Shown piece by piece: positions 36,715 through 51,164 of a stretch of DNA of 64,000 bases. A program made the translations under genes and the position numbers. The stretch comes from Blastomyces gilchristii SLH14081. Lineage: Eukaryota > Ascomycota > Eurotiomycetes > Onygenales > Ajellomycetaceae. Location: assembly GCF_000003855.2 (NCBI RefSeq), contig NW_003101681.1, positions 1,264,786-1,328,785 of the forward strand, in the 5' to 3' direction. The notes under the pieces were generated by a model that worked only from the letters and a program-made list of their open reading frames with translations, ran no database searches and was not told the origin of the DNA. Within the stretch, counting starts at the first letter, position 1; the number at the start of each line of letters is the position of its first letter.

Positions 36715-36715
36715 C

Positions 36716-36753
<38 letters not shown>
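36715..36753. repeat. (ATG)n microsatellite
   Basis: About thirteen GAT/ATG triplets, intergenic. Confidence 0.95.
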
Positions 36754-37601
36754 ATTGACAATAATGTTGATGATGAATGAATGAAAAATGAGCAAAAGAA
36801 GCAGTAGTCATGATTATCAGTATGATTTTTATATACACATCTATTGTGTTGTTATCATATTGAAATGCAAAGAAGAGAAAGACAAGAGAATAATAATAGT
36901 ATAGAATGAACACTCTCACTATACTGTCCTGTGTTGTTGATTCACTCCTTATCATAGAGATTGATTGACAGAGATTGACAGAGATTGCTTTGCAGCAAGA
37001 CCTTGTTATAGACAGTTTGCATTCATATAGTTAAATGAAAGAAACACACACACACACCAAAAAAAAAAAAAAAAACCCTGTGCATTCATTCATCATTCTG
37101 AAATTTGGAAATTTAGAATTGTTCTTTCCTCTCGTGATGTTAGGTGATATTAGTCTTGATATTTGTTTGCTGTCTGACATGCATGCTGAATACTTACAAA
37201 TACATGTACATTATTTTGATGGAAATCTGGCAGCAGGAGTAAAGTATATCTAGCCAGATGCCAATGTTGGAAGGGATACGTAAGCTGCAAGACAAAAATA
37301 ATAAGCAGTATTATGATGCCTAATCATGGCAGTTCTGTGCTCAAGATTGTTGCAAATGATTTTGTATAGCCCAACGCCAAATGGGAACGAGTGACTGAGA
37401 TGGGTATCAAAGTGAGCTGAGATCAACATTGGGAGGGAATGCTGCTGTAATTCTGAGGGGCGCGTGTTTTATGGGTTAATGAACGATGCCTCCTCTTCGA
37501 AAGAGGGAGAGGGGTGAGAAAAGAACGAACAAAAGCCAAAAGGCACAACATTTCTCCTAATTACCGATCCAGCGAAACATTGAAGCCGGTGCTTGTGCCT
37601 C

Positions 37602-39389
37602 TCAAACATGTTCATGAACTTTGACAGGTTCGGCGATGGCAGTGACTGCGGGATCATCATCTTCCCAACTCCGCCGCGATCGTGAATCTTCAATATTTGG
37701 ATTCGCATCGCTATTACTAGAGTCAATATCAGAACCTGTAGTAGCTGTCATTTTGCTCCACATTTCCCAGCTACCAACTCTCTCATCGCCACGGGAACCG
37801 GCCGGACCTGAGTTAGTCCAATCACCGTCCCCCTGCGGGACAATAATACCAGCGGTCGGGTGGCCCGTTTTCTTGACATTTCCACCCACCAGATCAAGGT
37901 CGCTCGCGAGTTTATTTCCGCCTTTGAACCCGCCAAGGTCAAACCTGCGACGCGTGGCCTTCCGACGTATACGAAGCCCAAAAGCCCAGCAGGAAAAGGC
38001 GACGATAAGCCCTGCCACGATTAAACCGACCACAGCACCAATCACTCCCGCAACTGCGGGTCGCAAAGACCGTGGGCCCGCGCGGCCATTATTTCTAGAG
38101 TCCGGAGCGTAGGCGGGGCAGAATACGCTAGTGTCGCCGCCACAGGTAAGGCACCATTCCGAGACAGACATCATGATATTCACCATTTCATCCTTGAATT
38201 CTTGATATGGCATGCCGGGTTGCTCGGGACCACGGCCGAAGAGAGGGTACGATACCAACGGTGTGGAGGCGTCAGATGCATCCGTTCCGTTGCGGAGAAA
38301 GAAGCGGACCATTAGATCAGTTGAAAGAGGGTATTCATCGGCGGAGGAGTTGGATTCCATGCTGAAAAGCTCAAAGACGATCGAAGCTCCCGGGTTGGGA
38401 AGGCCGTAAAAGTTTCTCTGGCGGTCAGACGCCAATTTGGACAGGAACGCAAAGGCCACCATGGGTTCAAAACTGCCGAAGAGTAACGACAGCTTGCCCT
38501 CAGCACCGCCTGTGCGGTAATTCGTCTCAAAGGCACTGACGACGAACCTCGCTAGCGTTTGACCGGCCACAGAAAGGATCTTGTGATCCTCAGTACCGTC
38601 ACTTCCGCCTGCCTCAGTGTTGCCATTTGCTACGGACACCCATTTATCTGCAAGATAGCGTGCATTGTTGACGTCGTCTAGCGAAATTACGCTCTGGGCA
38701 GTCGAGTTGTGAATATGTTGATAGTTGAGATATTCATAAATCGGGAATGCAGTGAGAAAACTGACGTCCTCCCTTGCAAACACGCCCTGCAGAGCACGGG
38801 AATAGACATCAGAATAGAACGCGGAACTTTGTGCATCCATCGAGCGGGCCTCGTCGCTGGTTAGCCACTGCAAAAGCACAGCACCGTAAGCTACGCAGTT
38901 GACCTGGCCAGCAATGTAAACACTACTCGGGTCCCTAAAGCCTAGTGTGAGGATTTGCGGATACTGATATCCATTGAGTGGGAAGTCCACGGCGGTCCCA
39001 TTCACCATGTCTGCTAGGTCCCGACTTGTGGTGTTACCGGACGAGTTTGGCACCGGCGGATAGAATCCTTGCATGAACGCCTCAGCTGAAGCAACCGCGG
39101 CCGGCTCTGTTCTTGCGAGGACAGTGATTTCACCCGGCACCAGCATATGGAGTGATAAACCTCCAATCCTCGTCTCGACGTTGTCCAGATAACGACCTCG
39201 GAAGGTTGATCCCACCTCTACCAATTGCTGGGCGCCCAATGGAGTTAATGTTATGGGGTAAGGCAGTGCATGAGGACTGTGTTCGCCATAGAATGTGTAG
39301 ACCACGGAACTCCAGATTTTCTCCTGGAGAGCTAGGGAAAGGGGAACGAGATAGACGGAGAGTGCGATGTAAGGTGAAATGAGCCGCAT
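37602..39389 (-). CDS. Membrane-anchored histidine-phosphatase-like protein, active site degenerate
   Basis: Single-exon, 595-residue protein resembling fungal branch-2 histidine (acid) phosphatases. Residues 1-20 (MRLISPYIALSVYLVPLSLA) form a signal peptide. The position of the catalytic RHGxRxP motif reads FYGEHSP (in VVYTFYGEHSP), so the nucleophilic His and its Arg are absent. The usual C-terminal HD proton-donor motif is also not found; the matching region reads FGSFEPMVAFAF. One transmembrane helix near residues 443-468 (AGVIGAVVGLIVAGLIVAFS) is followed by a basic stop-transfer (RIRRKATRRR) and a roughly 120-residue cytosolic tail rich in Ser/Asp. Predicted topology is type I surface or secretory-pathway protein, likely non-catalytic. 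Several N-glycosylation sequons (NSS, NGT, NTT) lie in the ectodomain. Confidence 0.82.
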   Translation of the reverse strand: MRLISPYIALSVYLVPLSLALQEKIWSSVVYTFYGEHSPHALPYPITLTPLGAQQLVEVGSTFRGRYLDNVETRIGGLSLHMLVPGEITVLARTEPAAVASAEAFMQGFYPPVPNSSGNTTSRDLADMVNGTAVDFPLNGYQYPQILTLGFRDPSSVYIAGQVNCVAYGAVLLQWLTSDEARSMDAQSSAFYSDVYSRALQGVFAREDVSFLTAFPIYEYLNYQHIHNSTAQSVISLDDVNNARYLADKWVSVANGNTEAGGSDGTEDHKILSVAGQTLARFVVSAFETNYRTGGAEGKLSLLFGSFEPMVAFAFLSKLASDRQRNFYGLPNPGASIVFELFSMESNSSADEYPLSTDLMVRFFLRNGTDASDASTPLVSYPLFGRGPEQPGMPYQEFKDEMVNIMMSVSEWCLTCGGDTSVFCPAYAPDSRNNGRAGPRSLRPAVAGVIGAVVGLIVAGLIVAFSCWAFGLRIRRKATRRRFDLGGFKGGNKLASDLDLVGGNVKKTGHPTAGIIVPQGDGDWTNSGPAGSRGDERVGSWEMWSKMTATTGSDIDSSNSDANPNIEDSRSRRSWEDDDPAVTAIAEPVKVHEHV

Positions 39390-40689
39390 GATGATTGCAA
39401 AGTCCTCTCTATCACTTCACATAGGCTATATTCCACACTAAGCCGGCAGCGTCTTTTGACAAGGACAAAGATTCGACAGAGGTCAAGATCCTAATTATTG
39501 CTTGGTGAGCGCGAAAGGTCTGGACCAGAGCGACAGTCAATTATGGTTTCGACGATGTCATATATAACCTTACCTACCCGATAACATGAAAGTATGACGA
39601 GGCTGAGCGAACCAAAAGGGAATCGGGATAACGGAAGCTATATTTGTATGTACCAAATATACTCTGGGGGATCATCACACCTGGATGCAAGTTGAGCATT
39701 GAGGGGTGGCTCCATCAACCTTGCCATGCAACCAACGTCGATGGGCTGCATTTCGCCAAGCCCTGACGGCATTGTAATTTGTCGGTATACAAAGTCTCCA
39801 ACTTGATTTTTCTTTCCACGTAGCAGGGAGTTGTCATCAGAGAATTGGCTTTGGAAATAGGTTCCAAAGTTTCCGGAGTTCCAGGTTGACAGGTGAAAGG
39901 TTATATAATAAATTAGTTATGTAGTTCCGTCAGTGAAGACCAGGGAGTCAGGTGAAGTGGTAGTTACTATAATAAGATCCGACATAGTAAGCCCATAATA
40001 TTAATTCGGCCTTGTCTATTCAATATTACGCTGCGTATAGACCAGTCAAATCCACAAACCAACATTAAAGTGCGTGTGTAGTTCGGGGATACTCTGTTTT
40101 TCTAGGCGGATGTTGGCAAGGCGGATTCGATTGCCAGAATTGAATCTCAAAATGCACTGGCTCTATAATGTTATTGATGATGCTGGTGAGATGGTAACAG
40201 CCAGTTCGCTGTCACTGTAAGCTGTTAGGGAGTGGAAGTTGATGTCGCCTCGAGGGCTGGTTTGAACGACTTCCGCATTCAGACGCAATATAGGGCAATG
40301 TGCTAGAAAGCCCTAAGTGGCGGAACGAAATGACTATTCCTATTCTGAACTAGCCTTGCTAACATAACCAGGCAAGTCTCCATACTACTCGATTGCTGGA
40401 CAATGGAGAACTCTTCAGCTTCAATTGCGTGAATTCCGATAATTCAACTGTTTCAAACATAATAAAGGAGTTGCCAGTCCTAGCAGCATGCAGTGTTGAA
40501 GATTAATCCGTGCTGTGATGCTCCTCTGAGGCCGTTTCCGTTGCTCGCTGCTCCTACGTCAAGGAAAATTTTCTGCCACAAGAGCCCCCAAGCCCTACTT
40601 TTGCGCCCTATCCCTAAACCCTCATTTCTTCTCCTGGAAGTCCTCCTGGACGATCGTGCATACACGCCACGCCGCCCGCCGCGCCTATC
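39390..40689. other. divergent promoter region (phosphatase-like / Tbf1)
   Basis: 1.3 kb between divergent genes. No exon, no strong repeat. Confidence 0.6.
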
Positions 40690-43847
<3,158 letters not shown>

Positions 43848-44574
43848 AGAACTAGTTTTCATGGTACATGGGGTAAAAAACAAACTGGTATTACTCTAGT
43901 CTGGTTTTTTCTTACTCGTCTGGTTACACTGGGTGGGATATTTCTATTTTGGTTGGAGTGGCCGGAATATTATATTTTCTTTCTGCATTTGTATTCACGG
44001 AAGGTTGTTACCAGATGGTCAAACACTAAAAGGATTGTTAAACGGTTGTCGAAGGGCTGGTATTTGTTTTCTAGGCGCGACGAGAGTTTTTGCTGCTAAC
44101 AGATATATTCGTTTTGCACCTGAGGATGATGTTTTAACTATTTTAACTATTTTTTTAATTTTTTTTTATTGCTTTGCTGGCTGTAAGTTAGAAGCGCCGA
44201 AACGAAAAGAAAACAAAAAATTTGTCTAAAGTGAGAAGTGGAAACAGAATACCAATTCCTCATCTAGAGATTTCACAATATTTTATCTTTTCCCTATAAA
44301 TAAAGTAGCAGTTGCAAGGAGCTCATTCTGTAGTGTAGAGTTGCAAGTTGCGCAAGTAGTTAGTTAACATCCTCAACTTCTTCGCTTCTTCAACAAGTTA
44401 ACTAAGTTACTAGTTAATCAACTATCAGCCACACCATCTGCACCTCCTCGTCATCCCATCCAGTCCAAATCGATCGCCTACGTAGTACAGCCAACCAACG
44501 CCAAACACCTCGCGCCCTAAATAACCTCGATCCGTGACACCAAACCAAGAAACAAAGAAACGCCGCAGCCAGTC
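43848..44574. other. Tbf1 3' flank / TAF10 promoter
   Basis: 727 nt between two co-directional genes. T-rich 44140-44170 then repeated GTTAACT/AGTTAACTA elements at 44360-44420 upstream of TAF10. No exon. Confidence 0.6.
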
Positions 44575-45911
44575 ATGGCCGACTCCCAGCTGCCTCCGTC
44601 AGACACTGTGCCACAACCACAACCACAACCACAACCACAACCACGAGTAGCAGCACAATCAACACCATCAACCGCCGCCTCTGCTACTCCTACACCAACC
44701 ACCGCAGCAAACCCTGAGTCCTCAAACCCTTCAGATCCCAATAACAATCCGTCGGCTTCGGCTATCCCCGCAAACAATAATGACGCTGCCAACCCGGATA
44801 CCAACCCTGATACCGAAATGAGCAATAGTAATAAGAATAATACTAATACTAATACCAACACCAATAACAGCAGCCCCTCCATGGCAACGAATCCGGATAT
44901 CACGATGAGCGGGACAAGTGAAGCTACAACGGCGCCTACTACAGCTACCAGCCAGCAGTCTATGTCCACGGCTGCGACGACGATGACGACAGCACCAGCA
45001 CCAGCACCAGTACTGGGCACTGGCACAAGCACGACCGCAGCACCGGGAGGAATCATTGCACCGGGAATCCCAATAGATGCTGCAGTGAACCCTGTGGCAG
45101 CTGCGCCAGTGCTGCCGCCGTCGAAGAAAGATACGAGCCTACGGGAGTTTCTGGGACAGATGGATGAATATGCGCCTATTGTGAGATTCCTATTGCTTCC
45201 TGTTCCCCTTCTCATCTTCTCCTGCCAGCTTCCAACTTGTTTTGTTACAAACCTGTTGCCATTTGGAACGTTTATCCTCATGGAAAAAGATAAAATATAT
45301 ATCCCCTCGCTTGCCCTGCGAAATAAAATAATAGTAATAAAGAAAGACTATATATCTCACCCCATCATGCCTATAATTCCTCTTCAACTAACAAAACCAA
45401 AACCCCATAGATCCCCGACGCCGTAACAGCACACTACCTCACCCTCGCCGGTCTCCCGCCGCCAGGCAACGGCCCAAACCAAACCCCACCACACCTCGCC
45501 CGCCTCCTCGCTCTCGCCACACAGAAATTCGTCGCCGACATCGCCGCAGATGCCTACCAATACTCCCGCATCCGCAGCTCCAATACTTCCTCCTCAAATA
45601 ATCCCATGGGCGCCATAAACCTCTCGACAGGCTTGGCGCACGGGGTAGCTGGCGCTGGCGGAGGTGTAGGCGGCGGTGCTGCGGGGGTAGGGGCGGGTGG
45701 AGGGACGGCTGCAGCCGGTGGCGGTGGGAATGAAGGGGTAAAGGGGAAAGGGAGCAGTGCGACTGGATTGCATCTGGGTGTTCAGAGGCCTGGGTTTGGA
45801 GGTGGGGGGCAGGGGGGACAGCAGGGGCGGACTGTGTTGACGATGGAGGATTTGGGAATGGCGGTTGCGGAGTATGGGGTTAGTGTGAAGAGGGGGGAGT
45901 TCTATCGGTGA
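44575..45911 (+). CDS. TAF10: TFIID/SAGA subunit TAF10
   Basis: Histone-fold TBP-associated factor shared by TFIID and SAGA. Exon 1 (44575-45180) and exon 2 (45411-45911) join in phase across a 230-nt intron, giving 368 residues. The TAF10 core begins at about residue 186: [20 protein letters not shown] (spanning the splice), then [31 protein letters not shown], and the C-terminal [20 protein letters not shown] followed by GEFYR. The N-terminal 180 residues are low complexity, with QP dipeptides then Thr/Asn/Ala/Ser. A glycine-rich loop (about residues 275-330) splits the histone fold, as in many fungal TAF10 proteins. Confidence 0.95.
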
Positions 45912-46912
45912 TGGTTTTGGGTTTTTGATGGGAGGTGGTTTTACTTTTAGTGGGATTCCTCATTTTTTCTTGTTTTTGCCTTTCCCCTTTTGTTTTCAAT
46001 ATCCCAGGTTGCTGACTGGGGGATTGCTTCGGGAGGTGCAGATATTATATTATTACTTTATATATCAAGTCCACAAATCTGGGATGGCGTTTGGGATGCG
46101 GTTCAGGCTGGGAAGAAAATGGCGGGGTTTACTTTTAAATCATACATTATCATGTTATATCATGGCCATGTCACCTCATATCATGCATGTTTCAGTTTAG
46201 TTATGAAGTTCAAATGATATATGTCGATAGACTATGCTGAATATTAGCGACAGGGTATAAGAAAAGCACTGGGCCATGGGCACCTGTTGTTTCGCATTGG
46301 GGGGTAAGGGTAAAGGAGTATGATAGCAACGAAAAGTTTATTGGACTTCTAATATACAATAAAATATATATACATATACAAAGCAGGAACAAGTAAAGAA
46401 GAACCTTTTGATTTTTCTCCCAAAATCAATCCTGGACGCCCGCTCTAAATTTTTGTAGGAAATAGAAAAAACTTTACCGGGCTACACGATCTGAAGCCCC
46501 CCCTACACCTCCCTGGGGCCGTTTGCAAACATCTCTCCTCGCCCGGTCAGCGGCGATGATGAGGTTTCAATACTGCTCACAAGAGATCAGGCGGGGCTCG
46601 ATATCGCCGCGACATCTCATTCCTGCCCCTCTATCCAACCTTCCGCCGCTCCATTTCCATGGTAGATAGGTCGATTGTTGTTGTTGCTGTTGTTATTGCG
46701 TGGGAAACAGCACACGGCACACCGGGAACATTAAAGGATGTGTTATCTATCCCTCGTCGAAGAAATTGCTCAACATCCATTCCTTCCGCTCCAAACACGA
46801 AAATCCCACGACGAGACCAGCAACAGTAGCAATATCCAAACCGCTACGACTTCAGCGCCCATGTGGACCATACTACCAGCCACACATCCCCCGTTCCTAG
46901 GTATATATATAC
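45912..46912. other. convergent 3' region (TAF10 / uS19m)
   Basis: 1 kb between two stop codons. It contains short TA tracts. No supported exon. Confidence 0.6.
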
Positions 46913-46987
46913 TTAATTCTTGGAATGCTCATATCTGAACCGCTTCCGTGTCCTAACGCCAAACCACGAGGAGTTAGTAAGCCAAAC

Positions 46988-47050
<63 letters not shown>

Positions 47051-47622
47051 GAAAAGAAAGCAAAAAACAACATACTGCGAAAACTCCCCCAACTTCCTCC
47101 CCACCATCTCATCGGTAATATACACCTCATTGTACACCTTGCCATTATGCACCGCAAACTTCAAGCCGACGAAATTGGGCAGGATCGTCGCAGAGCGCGC
47201 TTGGGTCTTTATCGCGGGTGTGCCGGGCGGTGGAGGCATGGTCTTTGGTAGCGGGAGACTGTTTTGTAGTAGGAGCTTTTGTTTAGCATTGATTCAGGGC
47301 TTTTTTCCTGTTTTTCTTTTCTTTTTCTTTCTTTTTCTTTTACCCCCCTTTTCAGGAGATATTGATCGATTGGGGGGATTTTCGATGACTGTAGGGAAAT
47401 AGCCCTCTATCTCCTCCGAATCGCAAAGCTATATAATAAAGGAAATATAATAAAAAAGAATTGAAGAAACGTACGGGACAATATTCGGGCCTAGTCACAC
47501 GGGGGTTGCCGGTGGTTAGAAAAGCGCAGGATCAATGGGGTTGTAGTTAAAAAAAAAGGGGGGAGCTTCTCGAACTTACCCTTCCATACCGATCGCTTCA
47601 ATAATGCGCGTGTAGGGAACAT
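46913..47622 (-). CDS. RSM19: Mitochondrial small-subunit ribosomal protein uS19m (RSM19)
   Basis: Mitoribosomal homologue of bacterial S19, at the head of the small subunit. Four exons join in phase: 47580-47622, 47475-47490, 47076-47258 and 46913-46952, giving 93 residues, the usual S19 length. Exon 1 reads [15 protein letters not shown]. Exon 2 is only 16 nt and gives PNIVP. Together with exon 3 this restores the S19 start RSVWKGPNIVPLPLP. Exon 3 carries [20 protein letters not shown] and [11 protein letters not shown]. Exon 4 adds [12 protein letters not shown], the typical basic S19 end. Intron 3 (46953-47075) contains a 59-nt poly-T on the sense strand. The microexon makes this gene easy to misannotate as a fragment starting at the internal [12 protein letters not shown]. 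Confidence 0.93.
46989..47047. repeat. poly(A) tract, 59 nt, inside RSM19 intron
   Basis: Uninterrupted A homopolymer on the plus strand (T on the gene's sense strand), within intron 3 of RSM19 and close to the acceptor. Confidence 0.95.
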
Positions 47623-48474
47623 CTCGAATCAGTCTCGTCTTTGCTGACTGCCTGGTATCCTGCCCGTGTATGTCGTATACCGCTTGCTTCATTCCGCCTT
47701 TTGTCACTGGAGAATCCGCCGGGGTCGCAAATAATATTTATCCGATCCCATTATCATCGAGCTTCAGCATTTTGCCGCTTAGCCTAATGCGGCATGACAT
47801 CCGATCTTCAATAATAATACTGTTGAGGGTCCTGGGTTGATCGGCCCTTCTACCAGCAGTGCGCTGGTGGTGACTGAGCTCTTTTGCCCCAGTAGCCTAC
47901 AAATACTTGTACAGAGTAAACTCGTACATGTACATGTATATGCTGTACCATCTTGCCCAGATGTCTAGTTACTAGTCGGTCTACAATACACAATATATGG
48001 CTTCACTGTAGCAGGATGGTCCTTGTGTCCCTTGAGCCGATGAAGAAATTGTTTCATGTAACTATGGTTTTATTTTATTTTGTTTTCCGTTAGTTGTGAG
48101 AATAACCAGAATCTAACCGCCCTCAGAGCGGTGAGGTGTTCGCATGCTCGTTTTCATTATCTCATTATAATCACTAGGAAATATCAACGCTCTATGCAAG
48201 TTTTGGGCTTAGGGAATTAGGATATCGAGAGGGATAAGAGAGTGTTGCTTGTAGGTTGAGGAACGCGGTTTCAAGCAATGAAAAGGGTGAGAAATTTGCC
48301 CGCCTTGCCATGCCATAAAATAGCGGATGGAATATCAGTTCGTATTCGTTTTATTCAATTGCACGTTCATATCTTTCTTCCTTTTTCTTTCTTTCCTTTT
48401 CCATTTTCCTTCTAGGTGCGCCACAAGTCACAATTGAAATCCACGGCTGTGACCAGCTTTTTTTCTTTTTCTTT
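47623..48474. other. upstream of RSM19 / 3' of multikinase
   Basis: 852 nt. RSM19 promoter side and the multikinase 3' flank with T/CT-rich tracts (48370-48480). No exon recognised. Confidence 0.6.
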
Positions 48475-49939
48475 TTAGGCTTCCGCAAGCTCATCCATCA
48501 TACGCACTAAGCTTCGAATCCCCAGCAGTGCATTTTCATCCGGTCCCTGCCCAGGCGTCCATGTTGCATGGGCAAAATCGATGAAGCGGATATCCTGGAC
48601 TTTGTGCGGTATTTCATCTGCGTCTTCGTCGTCTTCTTCTTCTCCTACTCCGTCGATGTCAAAATCAATTTCCCCGAGGTTGTTAGGGTTGATCTCGAGC
48701 TTAATGCCGCCTGGTGTGATTGATTCCCCATCCACCTTCATATCGACGATCTGCAAGGTTGAGGAGCCCCCAGGAATCTCTATCTCGTATTCAGCCTCCG
48801 ATTCCGATCCGTCGTCTAATTTATTACCATTATTTCCTTGAGTTTCGGCGTTACCTTCCCTGACGAGAGCTTCCTCCAACGCTTCTGGATCCCCTTCGTA
48901 GACAATCAGGACGCTGGAGGAGTACATTCTGCTCTCCTCCGCCTCAAGAACTGCCTGCATAGCGCGTAACCTTTCCGCTATTCTCTTGGCGATCAATTTC
49001 GACCTATCGATTTTACCCTCCTTGGCGCCATCGAGGAATGTCTCGAAGCCTTCCTTAACGTTGTCCACGTTGAATGAGCGACCATACCACTTGTCATACC
49101 GCCTGTACCCATCCACGGTCTCGACAACGATTTGTTTCGATTTAATGGTGTCATGTGATTTCGTTTGCGTAGTTCCGAGAACCTTTTCCTCTTTTTCCGC
49201 ATTCTCACCAACCCATATCTTCATCCCGGCGATGCGGAATCCTAACACAGAACTCGTAGTTTCTAAAGATACCTGCTCCAACCTAGCCCTTTTAGCAGGA
49301 GCAGCATCGTCCGCCCAGAGTCTGGCGCCAAGCTTTACGTCCAAGACGTTTGGTCGCTTAAAACCTGCCGTCACATTCTCAAGCACTATCGATACGCTGC
49401 TGGTGATCTTCTGTCCCTGGGACGGAAACCATTCGGCGGGCTCTTTATGCGAGGCGACGGCAACTGGCACGGTAACAAGATCGGGCTTTCTACCAAGCTC
49501 CGGAGTCAGAGGTGAATCCGTGCCGGAGGATGAAGTCGCAGACGGGTCCACAGCGGCAGTAACTAAAGAGGTCCTGCTTTCGCTTGTTGGGATTTCAAGG
49601 ACATTTGCGGGCGTAGGGTTGGATAGAGTGCCAATGAACTGGGGCATAAATTGCTGGAAGCTAGGGTGGTGGAGACTAGACTCGTAGAATTCAATTTCTT
49701 GGAGAGTACATGGTTTTGCGATTAGTGAACCGGAGGGATTGCAGAGCACGCCATCACTGCGAAAGAGAGACAGTTCTAGTCAGCTACTGAGCTTCTTGAT
49801 ACACATATATATATAGATACATATATAGTCATTGACGGATAGGAACTTACTGTCCAGCAGCGGCGTGACCAAATGCAACAAAAGTGTCCTCCTCGAGTTT
49901 CTGGGCCTTGCGATTCTCCGGAGCCGAAGCGGAGGGCAT
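48475..49939 (-). CDS. ARG82: Inositol polyphosphate multikinase (Arg82/Ipk2)
   Basis: Inositol polyphosphate multikinase, phosphorylating Ins(1,4,5)P3 to IP4 and IP5. In yeast Arg82 also stabilises Mcm1-ArgR transcription complexes. Exon 1 (49851-49939) begins MPSASAPENRKAQKLEEDTF. An intron (49757-49850) joins in phase to exon 2 (48475-49756), giving 456 residues. The IPK signature PxxxDxKxG reads RPNVLDVKLGARLW. The SSLLL-like motif reads SSVLGFRIAGMKIW. The C-terminal metal/nucleotide site IDFAHATWTPGQGPDENALL is intact. The start AAAGHDGVLCNPSG is typical. An acidic insertion (about residues 350-410) resembles the Asp-rich loop of yeast Arg82. Divergent from Arb1. Confidence 0.95.
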
Positions 49940-51164
49940 GATAAGACACAGTAACCAATCTGACACTAGCAGAACAAGGGTGTTGGGAGCTCAAACAGGA
50001 CACAGAATGAGAAGGCTATCAACGCATTATGATAGCGGACAACAAAGGGGGAATCAACAGCGAGTATAGCGGGGGGAGAGTTGACAAAGGAGAGAAGGAT
50101 AACTATTGCAAGCTTTCAAAAACAAATAAGGAGCGGAAGAGGTTTAAGGAGGAGATGGCTCAGCCGTAGAAGCAGAGGAGAGAAGAGGACAGGAAAGGAG
50201 AGGATGGAGAGTTGGGCAGATGGATGCATCGCTGATGGCAATCATTAATTGGAATCAACCGGTGAAGCCGAAAGAAGTAAGAAGTCGCTCCAAGCTTGTG
50301 ACGCATCGGTCGGTATTGCCAGGTATTGTTTCGTAACTGCCGAGCCTGGAAACAAGCACGCTGTAATTTATCCGGGTATTTCACCGTATTAACTAATTAG
50401 TTACATGGGCGCTGCTGCTTGTGGGAATTGATAGAGACCAGAGAGCCAAAATAGCTATCCATTCATCATCTATCTATCTTCTACTGTATTTCCAACCGGA
50501 CAGATCAAATGTTGTTTCCAGGACTGAAGTGTCTAGCTTCTTCGTCCTATTGGCTATTTGAGGTAGAAAAGTGTTACTCAATTCACTTGTGACAATATGG
50601 TATGCATCGGGTATCTGCTGCTGTAACTATGATTTCAGTTGCTGCTACTAACTAGTTACAACTGCTGCTGGTGGTGTGCTAATTCCCAGACGCATGAATA
50701 CGTTGTTTTCTATTTAAGTATTTCTGGAAATGAAGCCTATTTTATTTCCTATCTATATTCCGTTTTCATATTCACTACTGTGCCAAACTATGGAAACCAT
50801 GGGGGGAAGCATCGAGGTTGGAGATCTATCCATTTACATGGCAGCCTTGTATAACTTCTGGTTGAAGGCAGCCCTGCATCTACCCTATTCAAATTATATT
50901 TCATTAACACTAAGGAAGTGATACTTTACAAAGTACATGTACATGTACATACACTTGAGTGCATTTACTTGCATTCAGCATGCTTGATAAGCTCTCCCGT
51001 TGCTTTCTTCACCAACCCCCAAGCTTCCTCGTCACATTCGTCTGACAATCTCCAACAACCTGGTCTACCAGGTCTAACTCAACCATTCTCCTCTATCTGC
51101 AGCTATTCTTGTAGCTATATATCATTTGCTCTACGTTAAAACTACGTCAAGCGTGTCTCGTGCA
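49940..51164. other. divergent promoter region (multikinase / Arb1)
   Basis: 1.2 kb between divergent genes. No exon seen. A TACATGTACATGTACATACA repeat lies at about 50932-50952. Confidence 0.6.

Larger units (their letters stand above)
35373..37601. other. intergenic region with possible 5' exons
   Basis: The left 350 nt may hold upstream exons of the 924-residue protein. The rest has no exon I can support and carries CAACTG, (ATG)n, CA and poly-A simple repeats up to the 3' end of the phosphatase-like gene. Confidence 0.55.

Noticed and set aside
46897..47239. Poly-Phe/poly-Lys open frames
   Set aside because: They are translations of the 59-nt homopolymer. The real coding sequence is the RSM19 exon on the minus strand.
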